DNA of 49,956 nt from Pelethousia sp034933245 (GCA_034933245.1 JAYFNX010000032.1:1-49956), one strand, 5' to 3'; shown: positions 34,582-43,498, counted from the first letter of the stretch. The notes: generated by a model from the letters alone, not told the origin. Made by a program: numbers and translations.

Positions 34582-36024
34582 ATGGCAAAGAACAACGAGG
34601 AATTCGTACAGCATATCGCCAGCCGTACAGAGGACTTCGCAAAATGGTATACCGATGTGGTGATAAAAAACGACATGGCGGATTACAGCGAAGTTAAAGG
34701 CTGCATGGTCATCAAACCCTATGGCTATGCCATCTGGGAGCTGATGCAGGCCCAGATGGACCAGCGCTTCAAGGATACGGGGCACGTAAATGCTTACTTC
34801 CCTTTGCTCATTCCCGAGAGCATGCTTATGCGGGAGGCGGAGCATGTGGAAGGCTTCGCGCCAGAGGTGGCCTGGGTTACCCAGGGGGGAACCGAGACCT
34901 TGACGGAGCGCTTGGCCATTCGCCCTACCAGCGAGACCATTATTGGCACCATGTATTCCAAATGGATTCAGTCCTACCGGGATCTGCCCGTTTTGATGAA
35001 CCAGTGGTGCAATGTAATGCGGTGGGAAAAAAGCACCCGGCCATTCCTGCGCACGGCGGAATTCCTTTGGCAGGAGGGGCATACGGCCCATGCCACCTTT
35101 GAAGAGGCGCAGGAGGAAACCATGCGCATGCTGGGCGTTTATAAGGACTTTGCCGAAAACGTATTGGCTATCCCTGTCCTTACGGGCCGCAAGAGCGAAA
35201 AAGAAAAATTTGCCGGCGCCCATGCCACCTATACCATGGAAGCCATGATGCAGGATGGGAAGGCGCTGCAGATGGGAACCTCCCATAACCTTACGGATAA
35301 TTTTGCCCGTAGTTACGAGATCATGTATCTGAGCAAGGAAGGAAAGCAGGAATATTGCTTCACCACAAGCTGGGGCACCTCCACCCGTATGATCGGCGGT
35401 GTGATTATGGTGCATGGCGATGACCGCGGCCTCGTTTTGCCGCCCCGCATCGCGCCCTATCAGGCGGTTATCGTACCAATCGCGTCTCATAAGGCGGGCG
35501 TCATGGAAAAGGCCGAAGCGCTTTTCCATGAACTCAAAGCTGCCGGCATTCGCATGAAGCTGGACGATAGCGAGCAGAGCGCGGGATGGAAATTCAATCA
35601 GTGGGAGATGAAGGGTGTACCCGTGCGTATTGAGCTTGGGCCCAAGGACATCGAGAAAAATCAAGCGGTGCTGGTGCGGCGGGATACGCATGAAAAAGTG
35701 TTTGTTTCCCTGGACGGCCTTGCAGACACCCTTAAAGCTTTGTTGGACGATATTCACCAGAGCATGTTCAACAAGGCCCTGGCCAACCGCGAGGCGCATA
35801 CCCGGGATGTGCGCACTTTCGAGGAATTTATGGAGTCTGTCAAGACAGGCTTTGCCAGGGCGCACTGGTGCGGTGAGAGGGAATGCGAGGATGAGATCAA
35901 ATCCATAACCGGCGCCTCCACCCGTTGTTATACGCTGGATTATGATGCCGAGGCCCATGAGGACGGCTGCATCTTCTGCGGGAAAAAGGCCAAGCACCTT
36001 ATGTACTTCGGCCGGGCGTATTAA
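34582..36024 (+). CDS. proS: Prolyl-tRNA synthetase (archaeal/eukaryotic-like type)
   Basis: A 480-residue class II synthetase that charges tRNA-Pro. Class II motifs are seen at ERLAIRPTSETIIGTMYSKW, motif 2 MRWEKSTRPFLRTAEFLWQE with GHTAHAT, and motif 3 GGVIMVHGDDRGLVLPPRIA. The anticodon-binding domain and a C-terminal zinc-type region (CGERECEDEIK, CIFCGKKAKHLMYFGRAY) complete the type-3 architecture; the bacterial editing insertion is absent. Start follows TTGGAGG. A terminator lies 25 bases after the stop. No T-box is visible in the 71-base leader. Confidence 0.96.
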   Translation: MAKNNEEFVQHIASRTEDFAKWYTDVVIKNDMADYSEVKGCMVIKPYGYAIWELMQAQMDQRFKDTGHVNAYFPLLIPESMLMREAEHVEGFAPEVAWVTQGGTETLTERLAIRPTSETIIGTMYSKWIQSYRDLPVLMNQWCNVMRWEKSTRPFLRTAEFLWQEGHTAHATFEEAQEETMRMLGVYKDFAENVLAIPVLTGRKSEKEKFAGAHATYTMEAMMQDGKALQMGTSHNLTDNFARSYEIMYLSKEGKQEYCFTTSWGTSTRMIGGVIMVHGDDRGLVLPPRIAPYQAVIVPIASHKAGVMEKAEALFHELKAAGIRMKLDDSEQSAGWKFNQWEMKGVPVRIELGPKDIEKNQAVLVRRDTHEKVFVSLDGLADTLKALLDDIHQSMFNKALANREAHTRDVRTFEEFMESVKTGFARAHWCGERECEDEIKSITGASTRCYTLDYDAEAHEDGCIFCGKKAKHLMYFGRAY

Positions 36025-36048
36025 AGCTTATAGCTTTAAAAATCTACA

Positions 36049-36074
36049 AGGGGAGTTGGGCTCCCCTTTTTTTT
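36049..36074 (+). terminator. Terminator of proS
   Basis: AGGGGAG / CTCCCCT hairpin with a 5-base loop followed by eight or more T residues. Confidence 0.9.
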
Positions 36075-36090
36075 CGAAAAGGAGGCATTC

Positions 36091-37521
36091 ATGAAACGCA
36101 TCGCCGCCCTGGTTCTTTGCGGGCTGTTGCTTCTATCCCTAGCGGTGGGCTGCCAGCCTTCCCAGCAGGCACTTTTGCGGCAGGGAATTGAAACGCAGGA
36201 CTATGACCTTCAAAAACTGTGCGAAATGGTGGAAACGGCCCTATTGGCGGGCCAAACGGAGGTGCAAGTCAACTATCGCGGCCGCTATGAAAGCGTGCAG
36301 CGGGCCGTAGGGGAAGGCATGGAGCAGATAAGCGGTGGCCTGCGCTATTTGGGAGGCCGGTTTCTTTCCGGCTATCAGATCGAATGCGAGGAGGAAAAGG
36401 GCTACGTTCCCACTCGTATCTTGCTGGAAGTGACGGAGCGAAGCTTGCTTGGCGATATGCCCCGGCAGTCCGATGGGAGATTGGAAATCCAGCCCTATGG
36501 GCTAGTTTCCCTGGAATCCCTGCTGATGAATATGATGGAAACGAAACAGCCCAGGGCATTGCGCCTTTATGAAAAGGACGCTGACGCAACGCTGGATGAT
36601 TTCAACGAGATGCTGCAACAGGATCTGAACATAGTCATGAATACCAACTATGCCTATGGCTATTTGATAGAATCAGCGGAATGGGTTCTGAGCGACTATA
36701 CCGGCGAGGATGGCAATTCCATGCTGGAGTTGGACCTCACGTTGGCCTATCTGCCCGATACGATTCCGCTTTCCGGCATCCCCGTTATAAATGACGGCAT
36801 AGAGATGGTGCAAGCTCTGGTGCGTGGCTGGGCAGAAGGGGAAGGAAAAGTGACCCTCATTTTGCAGGACGTCAGGCCGGATGAGGAAACCCTTTTCGAC
36901 TGGATTAATACCGCCGAAGTAAATAGCTCCATGGTGGCCTGCGAGGGAGATTCCATCTGGTATGAGGTGTTGGAAAATCCAAGCGAGCGACAGATCGGCC
37001 GGTTTTGGCTGGAGTTCGCGGCGAAAGACGATAAAATCGCGCTCGCCCAGGAAGAACTGGAGCGTGCCGTTGAAGAGATAGCACAGACCCTACGGGAAGA
37101 GCTTTCGGGCGTGGCGGACAGGGAAACGGCTTATCGGGCTGTGTTCAATACGGTTTTGGCCATGACGGAATATGATGACGCCATTCGGGAGGCTACCGAG
37201 CAAAAAAAACTTACCGAGCAGATGCAAATTTTACGCAGTGCTTATGGCGCCCTGGTGCATGGGAAAACGGTTTGCACGGGGTATGCCAGAGCATTCCAAG
37301 CCCTGTGCAGCGCGTTGGAGTTGCCTTGCTGGACGGTAAATGGGTACCAAAAAGGGGAAGGCCACGCATGGAATATGGTGCGCTTGGATGGACAAACGCT
37401 GTATGTTGACTGTACCTTTGCCGATACGAGCGGCCGGCCGGACCGTTATTTCCTCTTTACGGGGGAACAGTTGGAAAAGCGGCATTATGAGGCGGACGAT
37501 GGCTTCTTGATGCCTTGGTAA
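36091..37521 (+). CDS. Transglutaminase-like domain lipoprotein
   Basis: A 476-residue exported lipoprotein: signal MKRIAALVLCGLLLLSLAVGC with lipobox AVGC. The first 300 residues form an unrecognised acidic extracellular region; the C-terminal 120 residues are a transglutaminase/protease-like core with nucleophile Cys in GKTVCTGYARAFQAL, His in GEGHAWNMVRLDG and Asp in LYVDCTFADTSG. Such domains cleave or cross-link peptides, for example in the cell wall; the substrate here is unknown. AAAGGAGG, a near-perfect ribosome-binding site, precedes the start. A terminator follows. Confidence 0.88.
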   Translation: MKRIAALVLCGLLLLSLAVGCQPSQQALLRQGIETQDYDLQKLCEMVETALLAGQTEVQVNYRGRYESVQRAVGEGMEQISGGLRYLGGRFLSGYQIECEEEKGYVPTRILLEVTERSLLGDMPRQSDGRLEIQPYGLVSLESLLMNMMETKQPRALRLYEKDADATLDDFNEMLQQDLNIVMNTNYAYGYLIESAEWVLSDYTGEDGNSMLELDLTLAYLPDTIPLSGIPVINDGIEMVQALVRGWAEGEGKVTLILQDVRPDEETLFDWINTAEVNSSMVACEGDSIWYEVLENPSERQIGRFWLEFAAKDDKIALAQEELERAVEEIAQTLREELSGVADRETAYRAVFNTVLAMTEYDDAIREATEQKKLTEQMQILRSAYGALVHGKTVCTGYARAFQALCSALELPCWTVNGYQKGEGHAWNMVRLDGQTLYVDCTFADTSGRPDRYFLFTGEQLEKRHYEADDGFLMPW

Positions 37522-37532
37522 AAAGAAAATGC

Positions 37533-37570
37533 AAGGGCTTATTCAATAGAAGGATAGGCCCTTCCTTTTT
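37533..37570 (+). terminator. Terminator after the transglutaminase-like gene
   Basis: Arms AAGGGCTTAT (37533-37542) and ATAGGCCCTT (37554-37563) with one G-T pair, followed by CCTTTTT. Confidence 0.8.
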
Positions 37571-37610
37571 GCGCAAAACTAAGGGAAAGCAGGATAGGGA
37601 GATATAGTGC

Positions 37611-38750
37611 ATGGCTAGGTTCATTACGCCAAGGGATATCTATTACGGCAGAGGAGCGCTTGCCCAATTGCGCAGGCTGGAAGGACGGCGGACCGTGCTT
37701 GTTGGGGGCGTCATGAGCAAGGAAAACGGCTTTTTACAGCGGGCCGAAGGCTACCTGCAAGGCGGGGGAATGTCCGTACGCAGCTTTATTTGCGTGCGCG
37801 GCGGGCCCACGCTGGCCCAGGCCCTGGCGGGAGCCAGGGCGATGCAGGAATTTAAGCCGGACTGGATCGTGGCCATTGGCAGCGAAGAGACGATCTCTGC
37901 TGCCAAAGCTATGTGGATATTTTATGAGAACCCCGCGATTACGGCTGACGCGCTTGTGGAGAGCGGAACTTTGCCAAAGCTGCGGGGCCTTGCCCGCCTT
38001 GCGGTTGCCCCTGCAGGAGGCGGGGGGGAAGGCGCTTTAGGCGGTGTGGCTTTTCTTTTGGACCCCGCGCAGGCGCAGCGCCTTCTTCTGCTGGACCCTG
38101 TGCTTACCCCCGATATAGCCATAGTCGATCCGGATCTGGCGGCCGTAAGCCCGGGCCCGCTTTTGGCTCGGGGCGGCATGGCGGCGCTTTCCCAGGCACT
38201 GGAAGCCCTGGCCAGAGGCGCAACGGCATTTGCGCAGCCTTTGGCCCTGCGGGCTGCCCGGGATATCCTTACACAGCTTGGGGAGGCCATAACAGGGGAT
38301 GTTAAAGCGAAGGAGTGCTTGCATGAAGCTCAGTGCATGGCAGGACTTGCTTTTGCAAATTCCCCCATGGGCATATGCCAGGCGCTGACCGCTAGCGTTT
38401 GTATCGCCTTTTATAAACCCATGCCAACGGGAATCGTCGAGGCAATTACCTTACCCCATTCCCTGCGGTGGGAACCGGCGGCCAAAGAAGCTGCCGCGCA
38501 GGTTTGCGATGCAACGGGCATTGCAGGGGAACCGCTTCAGGCCCTGTGCGCCCGCTTGGAATCTTTGCGAGCCCAGATAGGACTGCCCGCTTCCTTTCGC
38601 GTCTTTGGCATAGAGGAGCCGGAGTTCCTTAGCAAACTTGCCGGCCTTTCAGAAAAAGTGGCCCAGCACGCCGTTTTTTCAAAGTCCGAAAGGAGACCGT
38701 CCGAGAAGGAAGCAGAGACCATTTTGCGACAAGCGTATTATGGCAGTTGA
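37611..38750 (+). CDS. Iron-ADH-fold protein lacking the metal ligands
   Basis: A 379-residue protein whose framework (ITPRDIYYGRGALAQL, AAKAMWIFYENP, TPDIAIVDPDL, QCMAGLAFANSPMGIC, ITLPHSLRWE) is that of iron-containing alcohol dehydrogenases. Those enzymes bind Fe/Zn through one Asp and three His. Here the four positions read A191 (in GGMAALSQALEA), Q195, Q257 (in MGICQALT) and T273 (in MPTGIVEA). The NAD(P)-binding GGGS-x-x-D is SEET-I-S (91-96) and the TSGTGSE stretch is AGGGGEG. Redox chemistry of the usual kind is therefore very unlikely, yet the frame is intact over full length. AGGATAGGGAG precedes the start. Binding, structural or regulatory roles are possible. Confidence 0.85.
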   Translation: MARFITPRDIYYGRGALAQLRRLEGRRTVLVGGVMSKENGFLQRAEGYLQGGGMSVRSFICVRGGPTLAQALAGARAMQEFKPDWIVAIGSEETISAAKAMWIFYENPAITADALVESGTLPKLRGLARLAVAPAGGGGEGALGGVAFLLDPAQAQRLLLLDPVLTPDIAIVDPDLAAVSPGPLLARGGMAALSQALEALARGATAFAQPLALRAARDILTQLGEAITGDVKAKECLHEAQCMAGLAFANSPMGICQALTASVCIAFYKPMPTGIVEAITLPHSLRWEPAAKEAAAQVCDATGIAGEPLQALCARLESLRAQIGLPASFRVFGIEEPEFLSKLAGLSEKVAQHAVFSKSERRPSEKEAETILRQAYYGS

Positions 38751-38775
38751 CGCATGGCACCACAGCTCGTATAAT
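38747..38775 (+). promoter_or_regulatory. Promoter of tRNA-Leu
   Basis: TTGACG (38747-38752), 17-base spacer, perfect TATAAT (38770-38775), 11 bases before the tRNA. The -35 box overlaps the stop codon of the ADH-fold gene. Confidence 0.85.
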
Positions 38776-38786
38776 AATGTAGGTGA

Positions 38787-38869
38787 GCGGCTGTGGTGGA
38801 ATCGGCATACACAGCAGACTTAAAATCTGCCGGGAAACCATGCGGGTTCAAGTCCCGCCAGCCGCACCA
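38787..38869 (+). tRNA. tRNA-Leu(TAA)
   Basis: Acceptor GCGGCTG pairs with CAGCCGC, then discriminator A and encoded CCA. The anticodon arm GCAGA-CTTAAAA-TCTGC gives anticodon TAA. T-arm CGGGTTCAAGTCCCG is perfect. The variable arm is short for a Leu tRNA (total 83 bases), but the identity is clear from the anticodon. Confidence 0.93.
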
Positions 38870-38885
38870 TAAGAAAGACCCTCGA

Positions 38886-38902
38886 GTGCTCATAAGGACA
38901 AA
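38886..38902 (+). repeat. Left copy of a 17-bp inverted repeat flanking the HNH gene
   Basis: GTGCTCATAAGGACAAA is matched in inverted orientation at 39992-40008 with one mismatch in 17. The pair encloses the HNH nuclease gene, starting 16 bases after tRNA-Leu. Confidence 0.6.
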
Positions 38903-38937
38903 AACAGGCTGGCAATATGTCGGCCTGTTTTTGTTTT
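38900..38937 (+). terminator. Terminator of tRNA-Leu
   Basis: Arms AAAAACAGGC (38900-38909) and GCCTGTTTTT (38923-38932) with further T residues; the A/T arms make it usable on both strands. Confidence 0.8.
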
Positions 38938-39044
38938 GCATTCGTTTATGTATTCTGATAAACTATAAATAACACATAGAAATAATTTACGACATACTTA
39001 TTGCGCAATGAGCATGTCCGAGAATAGTAGAAGGTGAACACGAT

Positions 39045-39896
39045 ATGATGGACATTTATCGTAATTCACGCACACACAATTATGACGTGAATATCTCTGT
39101 CGACGAATGGAAAGATATCCTTTGTCTGTCCAAAATTCGAAATGATAAAAATATATTGTTTGCCCTTGAAAAATGGTATCTCGCATCTAATTATACCGCT
39201 TCATGTAAACTGCTAGAAAAACAATACGGACGAGATTCCAACTTTTTCAGTGTGCAAAATCGCAGACTTGGGCAATTTGCAGTTGAGCGCCTAAATCGGT
39301 TTAAACTCATAGGAGAAAATGGCAAAGAAACATACTGGGGTGTCGCTTGGATTGAACTAAAAAAGGAGAGCGGAATATATACTTTTCGACTACGTCCGGC
39401 ACTTGTCGAGGCAATCAAAGCGCTCGGATTATTCGCGCAAGATACAGATTACGCAGTTAATCAGTATCTGCTGAGACATAATTTCAGTCAAAAGCAGCGG
39501 TTTGAATTTCTACATGAGAGGTGTGAAAAACCGTTATTATCAAAGCGAGAAACGAAGTCATATCCTCGTGATCCTGTTGTGGCTAAGCGAGCATTATGCC
39601 ATGCAGAATTTACATGTGAGTTTGATTCCTCTCACACAACATTTCCGAGGATGATTGATGGGCTTCCTTATATGGAAACACACCATCTTGTACCATTGAA
39701 GTATGCGGATTGTTTCAACGTGTCGATTGATGTACCCGAGAACATCATCTGCCTATGTAGCACCTGCCATAACCGTATCCACTACGGTAAAAATAAGAAT
39801 GAGATAATTGAACATCTTTGGTTCATGCGGAAAAACGACTTGCAGGAGGTTGGAATTAATATTGAGCTATCAGAGCTGCTGAGTTTCTATATATAA
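39045..39896 (+). CDS. HNH endonuclease-domain protein
   Basis: A 283-residue protein. The C-terminal third carries an HNH nuclease motif: METHHLVPLKYAD (first His pair) and ENIICLCSTCHNRIHYGKNK (Asn and last His, with a CxxC knuckle). The first 160 residues form a helical region I do not recognise, perhaps a DNA-recognition domain, as in McrA-like or HNH restriction nucleases. Codon use is clearly more A/T-rich than in the genes before tRNA-Leu, which points to lateral transfer. No methylase is adjacent, so it may be a modification-dependent or orphan nuclease. ATG 39045 or 39048 follows GAAGGTGAAC. Confidence 0.8.
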   Translation: MMDIYRNSRTHNYDVNISVDEWKDILCLSKIRNDKNILFALEKWYLASNYTASCKLLEKQYGRDSNFFSVQNRRLGQFAVERLNRFKLIGENGKETYWGVAWIELKKESGIYTFRLRPALVEAIKALGLFAQDTDYAVNQYLLRHNFSQKQRFEFLHERCEKPLLSKRETKSYPRDPVVAKRALCHAEFTCEFDSSHTTFPRMIDGLPYMETHHLVPLKYADCFNVSIDVPENIICLCSTCHNRIHYGKNKNEIIEHLWFMRKNDLQEVGINIELSELLSFYI

Positions 39897-39991
39897 AAGG
39901 AATCTCAAATCTTAATAAAAATGAGACTCGCATTATGATGTAATATTCGTTTGCCTGATGCCGCAAACCTTTATTCATGCGGGTTTCCGAG

Positions 39992-40008
39992 TTTGTCCTT
40001 ATGAACAC
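39992..40008 (-). repeat. Right copy of a 17-bp inverted repeat flanking the HNH gene
   Basis: TTTGTCCTTATGAACAC, complement of 38886-38902 with one mismatch. The interval 39897-40086 otherwise holds the IS256-type end described next and no gene. Confidence 0.6.
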
Positions 40009-40036
40009 GGTAGTGTCAAGAAAAATGCGCAAAAAA
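40005..40036 (-). repeat. Probable terminal inverted repeat of the IS256-family remnant
   Basis: On the minus strand the sequence TTTTGCGCATTTTTCTTGAC with ACTACC lies about 50 bases after the transposase stop, resembling the ends of IS256-family elements. A matching opposite end was not found within the window. Confidence 0.4.
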
Positions 40037-40086
40037 GAACGAGGCCAAAGGTTTGATGCTCAGCTGACGGCGGAATCCATATCCGC

Positions 40087-40638
40087 CTAAGTATCAAGGT
40101 GTTTCATGTTCCTGTACTTCTTGTTGATCCATTGCGTACCTGCGACATGTCGCAAGCGGGCGCAGACCAGCATGAGAGCGGAGTTGCCATCCGGGAAGGT
40201 ACCGACCACCCGAGTTCTGCGGCGGGTCTCCCGGTTCAGACGTTCAATTACGTTATTGGCGCGGATGCGCAGCCAATGCTCGTATGGGAATTCCATATAG
40301 GTCAGGGTTTCCTCAATGCTATCTTCCACCTTTTTCGCCGCTTCCTTGAGCTCCATAACCCGTAAATCTTCAGCAACCTGCCGGGCCTTCTCACGGGCAG
40401 CGGACTTACTCTCCTGGACATGAATCGCCTTGCGCATCTTAGCTGCCAGTTTCATCTTGCTGCGGGGAGTGGCCGAAAACACATTGCGGCAGAAGTGAAC
40501 GGTGCAACGCTGGCACTTGGCGCGCGAATATATTTCGCCGCGTTGGTTAACGATCTGCTGGAGGAGGAAGCCAAAAGTTGATCCAGGCAGCCAGCTATGG
40601 ACAAACGGGAGGCCCGCCAAGGCTACCGCAGTGGGCAC
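40087..40638 (-). pseudogene. IS256-family (Mutator) transposase, C-terminal remnant
   Basis: About 183 codons survive. From KCQRCTVHFCRNVFSATPRS through EESIEETLTYMEFPYEHW-like sequence to NNVIERLNRETRRRTRVVGT and FPDGNSALMLVCARLRHVAG it matches the C-terminal half of IS256-type transposases (usual length about 400), which includes the last catalytic Glu region. The first 40 residues of the frame (MPTAVALAGLPFVHSWLPGS) are unlike the family, so the N-terminal part is lost or replaced. The conserved cores are intact but the gene cannot make a functional DDE enzyme. Confidence 0.85.
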
Positions 40639-40695
40639 TATAGTCGAATCTGACCACTGCCAGTGAAGAGGTACATTAAAAATGCCTGTCTATAG

Positions 40696-40830
40696 GGGCG
40701 CCTTTTTGAAACGGCGATCATCGAACGGTACCGGCGGCGGAAAAGCAGCGTGGAGGGGGCCTGATCGAAAGGCATCTGCCGGGCATATTCATGTGCCGGG
40801 CGGAAGCCGGCAAAGAGACTTTGCGGGTGA
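40696..40830 (+). pseudogene. IS256-family transposase, N-terminal remnant in opposite orientation
   Basis: On the plus strand the frame at 40702 reads LFETAIIERYRRRKSSVEGA and stops at 40762-40764; shifting by one base continues as LIERHLPGIFMCRAEAGKET, both matching the region ahead of the first catalytic Asp in Mutator-type transposases (ERYRR..SSVEEALIEMYLAG). It is therefore a frameshifted fragment. It points away from the C-terminal piece at 40087-40638, so the two are not halves of one undisturbed gene. The rest of 40639-41155 shows no further gene. Confidence 0.65.
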
Positions 40831-41155
40831 CTGCTTGAAGTTCTTCCGCAAGCGAAAGGCCAGCGGTGCACCGGCTACTGCTGTCAAAACCGCGGGAAAT
40901 GTACGCTTAATACCTACTGCAATGTGCGCAATCTGGCAGACATGAGGATTATTCATATAATGCATGGAACTTAGCGTGTATATATTTTTCACAAATATAA
41001 TTATATTTATGAGATGATTTGCCGTGAATATTGAAATTTAACTTAAGACATGGTATTATTTGGAGTAAATAGTTGGCAGCGATACTAAAATGGCGATAGC
41101 GTTAAATCGTTGATGTTAATTAAACGATTGGAAGCTTTAATCTGGAGTATCGAAA

Positions 41156-43498
41156 ATGAGCGAAAAGGTTATTGCCCGAAAGCGTTCTGACGATAGAACG
41201 CAGAGCTTATGCGAACATGTAAAAAATGTGACTGAAATCATAGTTTCCACATCACGTTATCCAAATATCGCAAAGCTCCTTGCATATCTTCATGATCTGG
41301 GAAAGTTATCAGAAGCGTTTCAAAATTACATAAAAGACGGTGGCGAACGCGGCAGCGTGATTCACGCTTGGCAAGGCGCCTTTTTGGCAAACGAGCTGTT
41401 CCCAAATGATTGCGCTTGTGCGGTATTGCTCAAAGAAATAATCGGGTTTTGTATAACCGGCCACCATAACCACCTGGATGACGGCGTTTCTCCCGATGGC
41501 CTGGCAGATTATTTCGACAGATTTTCACATACAACGGATACCAAATACTTTTTTGAGGAAATTAAAGGGAAGATTACCCAAAGAGAAAAAGCGGAGCTTG
41601 AAACATTGTTTGCCAACGCAAGGGAGGAATTTGGTGGTTTATTAGCCCAAATAAAAGAAATTTATAAAAGCAAAAACAGCGCAATTTTTGCCCTTGGGCT
41701 GTTTATCAAGTATTTGTTTTCCTGCCTTGTAGACGCAGATAGGCTTGACGCATATTTATTTGAAATAGAGGAAACGTATTCCAAGCAGAAGGTGGATTGG
41801 GATTCGCTTATCAACATATTTGAAGAGAGAATACGCGCGTTTCCAACCGTTACAGAAATAGACATTATTCGCAAATCCGTATCCGATAAATGCAAATGTG
41901 CAGCGGAAAGGGAAACTGGAATTTATCAATTATCAGTGCCAACCGGTGGAGGAAAGACTTTGTCATCCCTCCGTTTTGCACTGCATCACTGCAAGAAGAA
42001 ATGCAAAAAGAGGATTATATATGTAATTCCGTATCTATCGATTATTGAACAGACTGCAGAAAGACTACGTGCTATTTTGGACTTGCCGGAAGATAATGAA
42101 GTGATATTTGAACATCACTCCAACATTATGGAGCCGGAGGACGAAAAAGCTTCAGAAATAAGAAAGCTTACGGCCGCCAGGTGGAACAGCCCGATTATCC
42201 TTACAACGATGGTCCGGTTTTTGGAATCAGCGATGTCCGCAAAAAGCGGGGAGCTCCGCAAATTTGTATCTCTGGCAGATTCGGTCATTATTTTTGATGA
42301 GATCCAGTCAATGCCAGTTAAAGCAATACACTGTTTTAATGAGGTTGCCACGTTTTTATCCAAAATATTGAACTCGACCGTGGTACTTTGCTCGGCAACG
42401 CAGCCGACGCTGGAATCCACGCAACGCACAAACCTAATGCTTCAGGACAATGCCAAACTCATTGATTGCGCGCAGGATTTTAAATCTATAAAGAGGGTGA
42501 AGGTTTTAACCGAAAGTAAAAAAAATTGCGAAACCGCGTCGGATTTTATTCTTGACAAGGCCCATGCAAACGGCAACTGCCTTGTTATCGTAAATACGAG
42601 AAAATCCGCGCTAAAAATATACAAACTGCTAAAAGGCAAATCGAGAGAATATCAAATTATACATTTAAGCACAGCTATGTGTACAGGCCATAGGATGTCG
42701 GTCATTAAAGAAGTGAAACACTGTTTAGACCGCAACGAAAAGGTTATCTGCGTCTCCACACAACTCATCGAAGCGGGCGTCGACATTTCCTTCTCCTGTG
42801 TCGTACGGGCGATGGCAGGCCTGGATTCGATCGCCCAGGCGGCGGGAAGGTGTAATCGAAATGGCGAAAGCGCGGCTCCCAAAGCCGTATATACATTTCC
42901 GTTGGAAGATGAAAACCTTGAAAAGCTTGTGGATATCAGATCCGGAAAAGAGATAACGGAGCAGATCGTTAGAAGCAAAAAGGATGAGGCTGATATACTG
43001 GACGAAGGAATCATGACGGCATTTTATCAGCGGTATTTTGCCGTTAAAGACGGCCAAATGGATTACCCTACGAAAGACGGCAAATGGGTATACCTAATGC
43101 TCTCCGGGAACAATCGGGGAAAGCAAAACTTCCGAAATAGAACAGGCAATGCTTTTCCCCATGGTATCTCCCATGCCTTTTATTCCGCGGATCAAAGCTT
43201 CCGTTTGATTGATAAGAACACAAACACCGTTGTCGTGCTATTCGGTGAAGCCGAAAGCCTGATCGAAAAATACCGAAAGCAGCCGGATGGAGTCATAACG
43301 AAAGATAAAATAAAGATACTGCGAGAGTTGCAAAAATACAGCGTTTCGTTATATGAATGGGAAACAGAAAAGCTGGGTGAGCAAAATGCGTTATATCCTC
43401 TTGATAATGACACGGGCATAATGATTGCCGGCGCGAACTACTATTCACGGGAAACAGGTATTGTCCTCGAGTCCATGCAAGATATTCTTATTGTTTAG
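41156..43498 (+). CDS. cas3: Type I-C CRISPR nuclease/helicase Cas3
   Basis: A 780-residue effector that unwinds and degrades target DNA once Cascade has bound. The N-terminal HD nuclease has SLCEHVKNVTEII, LAYLHDLGKLSEAF, HAWQGAFLANEL and ITGHHNHLDDG. The helicase part has Walker A SVPTGGGKTLSSLRFALHH, the DEAD-like IIFDEIQSMP, VVLCSATQPTLES and motifs V/VI in STQLIEAGVDISFS and DSIAQAAGRCNRNGE. All key residues appear intact. It is the first gene of the cas operon; the start follows CTGGAG. The next gene begins 14 bases after the stop. Confidence 0.96.
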   Translation: MSEKVIARKRSDDRTQSLCEHVKNVTEIIVSTSRYPNIAKLLAYLHDLGKLSEAFQNYIKDGGERGSVIHAWQGAFLANELFPNDCACAVLLKEIIGFCITGHHNHLDDGVSPDGLADYFDRFSHTTDTKYFFEEIKGKITQREKAELETLFANAREEFGGLLAQIKEIYKSKNSAIFALGLFIKYLFSCLVDADRLDAYLFEIEETYSKQKVDWDSLINIFEERIRAFPTVTEIDIIRKSVSDKCKCAAERETGIYQLSVPTGGGKTLSSLRFALHHCKKKCKKRIIYVIPYLSIIEQTAERLRAILDLPEDNEVIFEHHSNIMEPEDEKASEIRKLTAARWNSPIILTTMVRFLESAMSAKSGELRKFVSLADSVIIFDEIQSMPVKAIHCFNEVATFLSKILNSTVVLCSATQPTLESTQRTNLMLQDNAKLIDCAQDFKSIKRVKVLTESKKNCETASDFILDKAHANGNCLVIVNTRKSALKIYKLLKGKSREYQIIHLSTAMCTGHRMSVIKEVKHCLDRNEKVICVSTQLIEAGVDISFSCVVRAMAGLDSIAQAAGRCNRNGESAAPKAVYTFPLEDENLEKLVDIRSGKEITEQIVRSKKDEADILDEGIMTAFYQRYFAVKDGQMDYPTKDGKWVYLMLSGNNRGKQNFRNRTGNAFPHGISHAFYSADQSFRLIDKNTNTVVVLFGEAESLIEKYRKQPDGVITKDKIKILRELQKYSVSLYEWETEKLGEQNALYPLDNDTGIMIAGANYYSRETGIVLESMQDILIV

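Noticed and set aside
34537..35997. 486-codon minus-strand frame opposite proS
   Set aside because: Mirrors the proS gene almost exactly and shows no recognisable motif; explained by codon bias.
40682..40945. Plus-strand 87-codon frame near the IS remnants
   Set aside because: It runs in a different frame from the transposase-like sequence located in the same bases, which explains the region better as a frameshifted remnant.
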